NCBI RefSeq assembly: GCF_019056395.1
Contig: NZ_CP077639.1
Location: 1,614,001 to 1,678,000 of the forward strand
Direction: 5' to 3'
DNA: 64,000 bases
Source: Terribacillus sp. DMT04
Lineage (GTDB): Bacteria > Bacillota > Bacilli > Bacillales > Amphibacillaceae
The position numbers and the translations under genes are program-made. Within the stretch, counting starts at the first letter, position 1. The number at the start of each line of letters is the position of its first letter. Under the pieces are notes generated by a model, which saw nothing but the letters and a program-made list of their open reading frames with translations, was not told where the DNA came from and ran no database searches. Positions 57,394 through 64,000 of the stretch are shown piece after piece.

Positions 57394-57514
57394 AATCAAA
57401 TCGAATCATAAGAAGCTAACAGAATGCCGGTGTCTATGAGCGGATACCTTGTATGCGAGCTGCCATTTTCCCTACAATAAGATAAAGAAAGAAGAGAAGA
57501 GGGCAGGTGAGCGT

Positions 57515-58519
57515 ATGAAGCTCAGTGTATTAGATCAGGCGCCGATTAGAAGAGGCGCTTCGCCGGAGGATGCGTTGCAGGAGAGCGTTGAATTAGCGCA
57601 GCATGCAGAACAGCTTGGCTATGCGCGCTATTGGTTTGCTGAGCATCACAATACGAATGGATTGGTAAGTGTGGCGCCTGAGATTATGGCAACACGGATT
57701 GCCAGTGCGACGAATACAATTAAAGTTGGAACTGGCGGTGTTTTGCTGCCTCAATATAGTCCGCTGAAAGTAGCGGAAACATTTCATACATTGGCTGGTC
57801 TGTTTCCCGGACGAGTTGATCTTGGCGTGGGCCGATCTCCTGGAGGGACGGAACAAACGAGAAGTGCCTTAGCTGATGGTGCGGAAAGTGGGATGGGAGC
57901 GTTTCCGAGAAAACTGGAGGAACTGCAAGGTTTCCTATATAATACGCTGCCTCGTGCCCATCCTTATCGCTCGGTAAAAGCTTCTCCTCGTATAGCAGAA
58001 GCAGCGCCGTTATGGGTTCTCGGATTATCGGAAGGAAGTGCGAAGCGGGCTGCTGATTTAGGTATTGGTTTTGTGTTCGGTCATTTTATCAGTCCTGCTA
58101 AGCCGAAAGCAATGCCTTTATATAAGGAAGCATTCCGCCCATCTAAAACGAGAAACAAGCCATACGGTATTGTTTGTATCTTTGTTGTGTGTGCAGAGAC
58201 AGAGGAAGAAGCTGAAGCATTAGCGGAAAGTCAGGATCATTGGCTGCTTAGTGTCGGCAAAGGACGCGATACGCAAATTCCATCTCCGGAGCTGATAAGC
58301 AAGCGCGAACTAACAGAAGCGGATAAAGAGTCGATACGAAAAAATCGCCAACGCTGTGTGATTGGAACACCAGAGAAAGTAAGGATAGAGCTGGAAAGAC
58401 TGCAAGAGGTTTATCAAGCTGATGAGTTTATGCTGATTACCAATATCTACGATAAAGAAGCAAAATGGAAATCATATGAATTAATCAAACGTGAAGTTGA
58501 CCATAATAATATTATGTAA
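57515..58519 (+). CDS. LLM-class flavin-dependent oxidoreductase
   Basis: The 334-residue protein has the luciferase-like pattern LSVLDQAPIRRGASPEDAL, ARYWFAEHHNTNGLVSVAPE, TIKVGTGGVLLPQYSPLKVAE and LFPGRVDLGVGRSPGG. It is a distant relative of the enzyme at 50.6 kb and close to the YwcH/YddN-type group. The substrate is unknown. ATG 57515 follows AGGTGA; the longer frame upstream lacks a ribosome site. Confidence 0.88.
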   Translation: MKLSVLDQAPIRRGASPEDALQESVELAQHAEQLGYARYWFAEHHNTNGLVSVAPEIMATRIASATNTIKVGTGGVLLPQYSPLKVAETFHTLAGLFPGRVDLGVGRSPGGTEQTRSALADGAESGMGAFPRKLEELQGFLYNTLPRAHPYRSVKASPRIAEAAPLWVLGLSEGSAKRAADLGIGFVFGHFISPAKPKAMPLYKEAFRPSKTRNKPYGIVCIFVVCAETEEEAEALAESQDHWLLSVGKGRDTQIPSPELISKRELTEADKESIRKNRQRCVIGTPEKVRIELERLQEVYQADEFMLITNIYDKEAKWKSYELIKREVDHNNIM

Positions 58520-58532
58520 ACAAATGTGTGCG

Positions 58533-58560
58533 AAAAGGAGCGAAAATTATCGCTCCTTTT
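58533..58560. terminator. Bidirectional terminator
   Basis: AAAAGGAGCGA and TCGCTCCTTTT are perfect arms around AAATTA, between converging genes. Confidence 0.92.
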
Positions 58561-59089
58561 ATTTGTCCCAATGCGCTTCAATAAATTCATCACGGCCGGA
58601 TTTCGCACGGTCTTCTTCATAAGCTTCGGTTTCTTTCTTATAGAAGTCCTGGTGATAGTCCTCGGCAGGATAGAAGACGGCTGCCGGCAATACTTCAGTG
58701 ACAATCGGCTGTTTGAATTTGCCGCTTTCCTCAAGTGCTTTCTTCGAGAAGTTTGCTAATTCTTCTTGTGCAGCATCATGATAAAAGATGGCAGTCCGGT
58801 ACTGGTCGCCGCGATCGTGGAATTGACCTCCTGCATCTGTTGGGTCGATTTGCGGCCAGTAGAGATCTAATATTTGCTGGTACGCTATTTTTGTTGGATC
58901 ATACGTAATTTCAACAGCTTCATAATGACCTGTTGTACCTGTTTTTACTTGTTCATATGTCGGGTTTTCGACATGGCCTCCCGTATAGCCGGAGATGACC
59001 GATTCCACGCCGTCCCACTGGTCGAACGGCTTTACCATACACCAGAAGCACCCTCCTGCAAATGTTGCTTTAGCAAAGTTTGTTGTCAT
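58559..59089 (-). CDS. msrA: Peptide-methionine (S)-S-oxide reductase
   Basis: MsrA repairs methionine S-sulfoxide in proteins. The 176 residues carry the active-site AGGCFWC (Cys14 as nucleophile, Cys17), [27 protein letters not shown] and [14 protein letters not shown]. No MsrB domain is fused. GGAAGGAG precedes the ATG. The stop lies at the base of the shared terminator. Confidence 0.96.
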   Translation of the reverse strand: MTTNFAKATFAGGCFWCMVKPFDQWDGVESVISGYTGGHVENPTYEQVKTGTTGHYEAVEITYDPTKIAYQQILDLYWPQIDPTDAGGQFHDRGDQYRTAIFYHDAAQEELANFSKKALEESGKFKQPIVTEVLPAAVFYPAEDYHQDFYKKETEAYEEDRAKSGRDEFIEAHWDK

Positions 59090-59202
59090 TGTTTCTAGCT
59101 CCTTCCAGGTGTTACTACGACTTATTTTACCCCATTTAATCTGCTTGTACTAGTATGGTAAACTAGAAGGATGAAAGATATGAAGGAGACAAAGATATTA
59201 TT

Positions 59203-60090
59203 ATGAAAAATCATATATTATTAGTAGATGGCATGGCAATCTTGTTCCGTGCATTCCACGCTACGGCTTACCGCAATTATTTTATGGTAAATTCGAAAGG
59301 TATGCCGACGAACGGCTTGCATGGCTTTATTCGTCACTTAGCTGCGGCTGTCGATCATTTTGAGCCGACACATGTTGCTGCTTGCTGGGATATGGGTTCG
59401 AAAACGTTCCGCAGCGAGATGCTGGATACGTATAAAGGGAACCGCGAGGCACCGCCTGTTGAGCTAATCCCGCAATTTGATGCAGTAAAGCAAGTTGCTG
59501 CGGGTTACGGTATTCCGAATATTGGCCTGAAGAATTACGAAGCAGATGACTGTATTGGCACATTGGCTTGTTTGTATGCGGAAGAAGGTCATCATGTAAC
59601 AGTTCTTACAGGAGATCAAGATATGCTGCAGCTGGTTCGTCCGAATGTAGATATTGCGATTATGCGAAAAGGTGAGGGCAACTACGAAGTATTCCAAGAA
59701 GCTAGCTTTTTGGAACAAAAAGGCCTGACACCTGCCCAAATCATTGATATGAAGGGCTTGATGGGGGATAGCTCCGATAATTACCCAGGCGTAAAAGGGA
59801 TTGGTGAAAAGACAGCAATCAAACTGCTTACGCAATATGAAACAATTGATCAGCTTCTAGAGAAGCTAGAAGAACTGCCGAATGGCGTACGAAAGAAAAT
59901 TGAATCTGACTTAGATAACCTGCATTTAAGCAGAAAGCTTGCAGCTATTCATTGTGAAGTGCCGATTAGCTGTTCGCTTGAAGATGCAAAATGGGAAGTA
60001 GACGTGAAGCAGAAGCAGGCAATGCTTGAAGAGTTCGAATTAACAAAGCTGAGCCGTTTGCTGCATCCGGCTGACAGTGTAACAAACTAA
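59203..60090 (+). CDS. 5'-3' exonuclease (YpcP/PolI N-domain type)
   Basis: The 295-residue nuclease equals the N-terminal 5'-nuclease domain of DNA polymerase I, without a polymerase. It has LLVDGMAILFRAFHA, the metal-binding YEADDCIGTLA and LTGDQDMLQLV, and the H2TH region LMGDSSDNYPGVKGIGEKTA. B. subtilis YpcP, which removes RNA primers, has the same layout. GAAGGAG precedes ATG 59203. A perfect terminator follows. Confidence 0.93.
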   Translation: MKNHILLVDGMAILFRAFHATAYRNYFMVNSKGMPTNGLHGFIRHLAAAVDHFEPTHVAACWDMGSKTFRSEMLDTYKGNREAPPVELIPQFDAVKQVAAGYGIPNIGLKNYEADDCIGTLACLYAEEGHHVTVLTGDQDMLQLVRPNVDIAIMRKGEGNYEVFQEASFLEQKGLTPAQIIDMKGLMGDSSDNYPGVKGIGEKTAIKLLTQYETIDQLLEKLEELPNGVRKKIESDLDNLHLSRKLAAIHCEVPISCSLEDAKWEVDVKQKQAMLEEFELTKLSRLLHPADSVTN

Positions 60091-60129
60091 AAAGAGTAAT
60101 TGTGCATCTTGCACAATTACTCTTTTTTT
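60090..60129. terminator. Perfect bidirectional terminator
   Basis: AAAGAGTAATTGTGCA and TGCACAATTACTCTTT form a 16-bp perfect stem with a 3-base loop, followed by T residues. Confidence 0.96.
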
Positions 60130-61030
60130 ATCTGAACTGCTGCAAGCGAGAAAAGAACTCACGGACAAAATCATAAAATAAGCGTTCAGAAGGCGCCACT
60201 TGTCTTTCTTTTGGCATGATAATACCGACAGATCTTCTGACTTCCGGGAACGTGATAGGAATTTTCGTCGTAAGCCGAGGTGTCGCATCATAAAATGTAC
60301 TTTCCGGTAAAATGCTGATACCGATATTAGCTGCGACAAGTCCTTTTATCGCATCCAAATCTTCCCCCTCTGACGATACTATTGGCACGAAACCAGCTTT
60401 TTTACATCCATCCATCACGAGCTGCCTTAATTTAAATCCGTGTGGAAAGAGAACAAATTGCTCGTTTTGTAAATCTTTTAACTGCAGCTGTTCGCGTTCT
60501 GCGAATTGGTGTGCAACTGGCACGAGAGCAGAAAAACTTTCGGTAAACAGAATTTCGCCTTCGATACGGTCATGTTCTCTTGGTACAGGACCAATAAAGG
60601 CGACATCAATATCACCACGTGATACTTGCTCAATTAAAAATTGGTAAGTTCCCTGCCGGAGCTGGAACTGTATATTCGGGTAGGCCTCTTTAAAGGAATA
60701 AATAACAGTTGGCAGCAGCTGACCTGCTAAGCTGGTTGGAAAACCGATTTTAATGGAACCTCGTTCTGGATCCAAATGCTCATCAATTTGTTTTTTCGCG
60801 TAATCAATTGCATGCATAGCTTTTTCAATATGATTCAAAAAAGTCCGGCCGATTTTAGTCAGTTTCACATTTCTGCCTTCCCGTTCAAACAGATCGACAC
60901 CGAGTTCATCTTCTAAATTGCTGATTTGTCGACTGATGGCAGACTGTGCAACAAGTAAATATTCAGCAGCTTCCGACATATGCTCCCGCTTGGCGACCTC
61001 GATAAAATAGCGCAGTTGACGCAATTCCAT
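60128..61030 (-). CDS. gltC: LysR-family activator of glutamate synthase
   Basis: GltC activates gltAB when 2-oxoglutarate is high and represses its own gene. The 300 residues begin MELRQLRYFIEVAKREHMSE, with helix-turn-helix VAQSAISRQISNLEDELG, very close to B. subtilis GltC. It faces gltA, and a GltC box lies between them. AGGAGG precedes the ATG. Confidence 0.93.
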   Translation of the reverse strand: MELRQLRYFIEVAKREHMSEAAEYLLVAQSAISRQISNLEDELGVDLFEREGRNVKLTKIGRTFLNHIEKAMHAIDYAKKQIDEHLDPERGSIKIGFPTSLAGQLLPTVIYSFKEAYPNIQFQLRQGTYQFLIEQVSRGDIDVAFIGPVPREHDRIEGEILFTESFSALVPVAHQFAEREQLQLKDLQNEQFVLFPHGFKLRQLVMDGCKKAGFVPIVSSEGEDLDAIKGLVAANIGISILPESTFYDATPRLTTKIPITFPEVRRSVGIIMPKERQVAPSERLFYDFVREFFSRLQQFR

Positions 61031-61048
61031 TGTGTTTTCCTCCTACCT

Positions 61049-61063
61049 ATCTCAAAATGAGAT
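61049..61063. promoter_or_regulatory. GltC box
   Basis: ATCTCA-AAA-TGAGAT is a perfect palindrome and the reverse complement of the GltC box I of B. subtilis. It overlaps the gltC promoter side and lies about 100 bases before gltA. Confidence 0.85.
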
Positions 61064-61084
61064 TGATTCTATCTAAATTATATA

Positions 61085-61114
61085 TTGTTTCGATTAATTA
61101 GAAAACCTTACAAT
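61085..61114 (+). promoter_or_regulatory. gltA promoter
   Basis: TTGTTT (61085-61090), 18 bases, TACAAT (61109-61114), downstream of the GltC box as expected for an activated promoter. Confidence 0.55.
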
Positions 61115-61165
61115 GGTTACTAAGACAACATGTCGGTTCGAGACAGAGAGAGTGAGGGATTAATA

Positions 61166-64000
61166 ATGGCATTTCATTTTCTACCAAAAGCACAAGGCTT
61201 ATATCGCCCGGAATTTGAGCACGATGCATGCGGTATCGGCTTATACGCGCATATGAAAGGGGAAGCCGCCCATTATATCGTTCAAAAAGGATTGCAGCTG
61301 TTATGCCAGCTGGATCACCGCGGCGGACAGGGGAGCGATCCTGCATCAGGAGATGGTGCTGGAATAATGGTACAGCTTCCACATCGTTTTTTTTCCGAAA
61401 AGACAGAATTTTCATTACCTGAACCAGGTGCCTATGGTGTGGCAATGGTATTCTTCAATACACAAGATGCACAGCAGGAAGAGCTGGAAAGCAAAATAAA
61501 CGCTCTTGTAGAAGCAGAAGGACAGCAGGTAATCGGCTGGCGCACTGTGCCTGTTGATGATACACATATCGGAACAATGGCGAGTGATGTGAAGCCTTTC
61601 GTCCGTCAGCTTTTCGTTGGTATTGGAGAAACAACAGAAAAAGGGCTTCCGTTCGAACGGAAACTTTACGTGATTCGCAAACAGGCGGAACAAGAATCGA
61701 AAGAAATGCAGCAGCATTTGTATTTAGCCAGCTTCTCTAGTGAGACCATCGTCTACAAAGGGATGCTCACATCTGTTCAAGTGGACCAGTTCTACCTTGA
61801 TCTGCAAGATCCGCTCTTTGAAAGTGCATTTGCACTTGTGCACTCTCGCTTTAGTACGAATACATTCCCGAGCTGGGAACGTGCGCATCCAAATCGTTAT
61901 CTTATTCATAATGGAGAAATTAACACGCTGCAGGGGAACGTAAACTGGATGCGTGCTCGTCAGAAGCAGCTTGTATCCGAAGCATTTGGAGCAGATACAG
62001 CAAAGATTCTTCCTATATTAGACACAGACGGCAGTGATTCCTCCATCATGGATAATGCTTTTGAATTCTTCGTGCTAGCTGGCCGCAAACCAGCTCATGC
62101 TGCCATGATGATGATTCCGGAACCATGGGATAAGAATCCATATATGGATGCAGAAAAACGAGCTTTTTATGCTTATCATAGCACGTTAATGGAACCATGG
62201 GATGGTCCGACTGCCATTTCCTTTACAAATGGCAAACAAATTGGTGCCGTTCTTGACCGAAACGGATTACGTCCAGGCCGCTATTATGTGACGAAGGATG
62301 ATCATCTTATCCTTTCTTCTGAAGTAGGCGTCTTAGACGTGGAAGAGGAAAATGTACTGGAGAAGAATCGGATCAGTCCTGGAAAAATGCTGTTATTAGA
62401 TATTGAGCAGGGCCGCTTGATTCCGGACGAAGAAATCAAGCAGGAAATGGCTGCACAAGCACCATATCAAAAATGGCTGGATAACAATATGGTGTCACTG
62501 GAAGATCGGACAACAACGGACGACAGCAAAGTAGAAGATTTGGTCACCAAACAGCGAGCTTTCGGTTATACGTATGAAGATGTACAAAAATACATCGTAC
62601 CGCTCGTATCTGAAGGCAAGGACCCAATCGGTGCCATGGGAAATGATACACCGCTAAGTGTACTGTCTGACCGCCCGCAATCTTTGTTCCATTACTTTAA
62701 ACAATTGTTCGCACAAGTAACAAACCCGCCGATTGACGCGTATCGCGAACAAATCGTTACAAGCACACTTTCTTATCTTGGGAAAGAAGGCAATCTGCTG
62801 CATCCTGATGAAGCAAACTGCCGACGAATCAAGTTAGCATCTCCTATTATGACGAATAATCAGCTGGAGCAACTTGTTGCTGAACCTAGCGGTGATTTCA
62901 AACTGCAGGAGATCCATACATTATTCGGTGAAGATTTGAAAAAGAGCGTGCAGCGAATTTTCCAAGAAGCAGAGGAAGCAATCAGCAAGGGCGTCAGCGT
63001 TCTTGTGCTGACGGATCGCTTGATGTCGGATCTTTATGTACCAGTACCTACACTTCTTGCCGTAAGCGGCTTGCACCAGCACCTTGTTCGCAAAGGTTTG
63101 CGCACAAAAGTCAGCTTGATTGCTTCGGCCGGAGAAGTACGGGAAGTACATCATGTTGCGACACTGTTAGGCTATGGTGCAGATGCTATTCATCCTTATT
63201 TGGCTTATGCTACGCTGAAAGAAAGCATTGATAACGAAGATATTAAGCTATCCTATCCGGAAGCTGTGAAACAATATGCTGCGGCAATGACAGAGGGCGT
63301 TGTGAAAGTGATGTCGAAAATGGGCATCAGTACGGTACAAAGCTACCGAGGTGCACAAATTTTCGAAGCGGTTGGTATTAGTCATGCTGTTATTTCCAAG
63401 TATTTTACCGGAACTACCTCCCAGCTTGATGGGATTGACTTGCATACAATTGCTGCGGAAGCGAAAAAACGTCATCAAGCTGCTTACAAATCAGCAGCTG
63501 CAACACTGGATACAGGCAGCGAGTTCCAATGGCGTGCAAATGGTGAGCATCATGCCTTCAACCCAAAAACAATTCATACGCTGCAATGGGCATGCCGTCA
63601 AAATAACTATGATTTGTTTAAAGAATATACTGAGGCGGCCGATCAGGAGCGTCTAGGATTCTTACGAAACTTGTTTGACTTCAAACATGTCAATTCTATT
63701 CCGATTGAAGAAGTGGAATCAGTCGAAAGCATTGTCACGCGATTCAAAACAGGTGCCATGTCATTCGGTTCTATTAGCGAAGAAGCACATGAAGCACTCG
63801 CTATTGCGATGAACCGTCTTGGCGGTAAAAGTAATAGCGGAGAAGGCGGCGAGAATGCCAAGCGTTATCAGTTGGACGAAAACGGTGATTCCAGACGAAG
63901 TGCGATTAAACAAATCGCTTCCGGCCGCTTTGGCGTAATGAGTTCTTACCTTGTCCAGGCAAATGAGCTGCAGATTAAAGTGGCACAAGGAGCAAAACCA
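61166..64000 (+). CDS. gltA: Glutamate synthase large subunit (partial, runs off the right edge)
   Basis: GltA makes two glutamates from glutamine and 2-oxoglutarate. The frame is open from ATG 61166 to the window end (945 codons of about 1500). Self-processing should expose Cys22 in [15 protein letters not shown] as the glutaminase nucleophile. [21 protein letters not shown] and HNGEINTL follow in the amidotransferase domain. The central domain and the start of the FMN domain ([22 protein letters not shown]) are seen near the end. GTGAGGGA precedes the ATG. It faces gltC. Confidence 0.96.
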   Translation, partial: MAFHFLPKAQGLYRPEFEHDACGIGLYAHMKGEAAHYIVQKGLQLLCQLDHRGGQGSDPASGDGAGIMVQLPHRFFSEKTEFSLPEPGAYGVAMVFFNTQDAQQEELESKINALVEAEGQQVIGWRTVPVDDTHIGTMASDVKPFVRQLFVGIGETTEKGLPFERKLYVIRKQAEQESKEMQQHLYLASFSSETIVYKGMLTSVQVDQFYLDLQDPLFESAFALVHSRFSTNTFPSWERAHPNRYLIHNGEINTLQGNVNWMRARQKQLVSEAFGADTAKILPILDTDGSDSSIMDNAFEFFVLAGRKPAHAAMMMIPEPWDKNPYMDAEKRAFYAYHSTLMEPWDGPTAISFTNGKQIGAVLDRNGLRPGRYYVTKDDHLILSSEVGVLDVEEENVLEKNRISPGKMLLLDIEQGRLIPDEEIKQEMAAQAPYQKWLDNNMVSLEDRTTTDDSKVEDLVTKQRAFGYTYEDVQKYIVPLVSEGKDPIGAMGNDTPLSVLSDRPQSLFHYFKQLFAQVTNPPIDAYREQIVTSTLSYLGKEGNLLHPDEANCRRIKLASPIMTNNQLEQLVAEPSGDFKLQEIHTLFGEDLKKSVQRIFQEAEEAISKGVSVLVLTDRLMSDLYVPVPTLLAVSGLHQHLVRKGLRTKVSLIASAGEVREVHHVATLLGYGADAIHPYLAYATLKESIDNEDIKLSYPEAVKQYAAAMTEGVVKVMSKMGISTVQSYRGAQIFEAVGISHAVISKYFTGTTSQLDGIDLHTIAAEAKKRHQAAYKSAAATLDTGSEFQWRANGEHHAFNPKTIHTLQWACRQNNYDLFKEYTEAADQERLGFLRNLFDFKHVNSIPIEEVESVESIVTRFKTGAMSFGSISEEAHEALAIAMNRLGGKSNSGEGGENAKRYQLDENGDSRRSAIKQIASGRFGVMSSYLVQANELQIKVAQGAKP

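Overview
The window looks like a chromosomal segment of a low-GC, spore-forming Gram-positive of the family Bacillaceae, in the broad Bacillus/Terribacillus/Oceanobacillus range. The reasons are many strong AAGGAGG-type ribosome sites with frequent TTG/GTG starts, a short HisG that needs HisZ, a tandem-GTPase dynamin, a spore-type catalase, cre-like sites, a textbook GltC box, and several genes with close Bacillus subtilis counterparts. No rRNA, tRNA, CRISPR array, prophage or complete insertion sequence was seen. Family assignments come from reading protein motifs, not from a database search.

Layout. 1-2.3 kb: end of an osmoprotectant/ergothioneine-type ABC ATPase, its fused permease/binding protein and a CoA-binding protein. 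2.3-8.6 kb: SelO, then ParE and ParC (topoisomerase IV). 8.6-12.2 kb: flavin reductase, an OmpR-type two-component system with a double PepSY protein, and a small zinc-ribbon gene that appears frameshifted. 12.2-19.7 kb: SAP/DUF6434 protein, small membrane and lipoproteins, a C45-like acyltransferase, a DynA-like dynamin and a Rieske-FAD oxidoreductase. 19.8-23.9 kb: an island of small membrane and lipoproteins, including one lipoprotein whose natural start codon seems mutated to ACG. 23.9-30.5 kb: hisJ facing the operon hisZ-G-D-B-H-F-IE, which lacks hisA. 30.5-38.3 kb: PadR regulator, small membrane proteins, KatX-type catalase with a sigmaB/sigmaF-like promoter, a racemase-fold protein, an RNA/DNA methyltransferase and an M29 aminopeptidase.

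38.5-42.4 kb holds a MarR regulator, two Old Yellow Enzyme (OYE) genes, DoxX and a glyoxalase-like protein. Both OYE promoters carry nearly the same GC-rich palindrome just after the -10 box, so one unseen repressor probably controls both. 42.4-47.5 kb: an IS30 fragment, an RpiR regulator facing two Gfo/Idh/MocA dehydrogenases, an aldo/keto reductase, and a fossil of an ArsR/CadC-type metalloregulator.

47.6-55.5 kb is the most system-like part. It is a rearranged relative of the B. subtilis ytlI / ytmI-tcyJKLMN-cmoOIJ sulfur locus: an NtaA-type monooxygenase, a LysR regulator, then an operon of FMN reductase, luciferase-like monooxygenase, glutaredoxin-like protein, GNAT acetyltransferase and a polar amino-acid ABC importer. 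By analogy it should import S-modified cysteines, acetylate them and cleave the C-S bond. 56-60.1 kb: AraC regulator with two cre-like sites, another luciferase-like oxidoreductase, MsrA and a 5'-3' exonuclease. The window ends with gltC facing gltA, which runs off the right edge.
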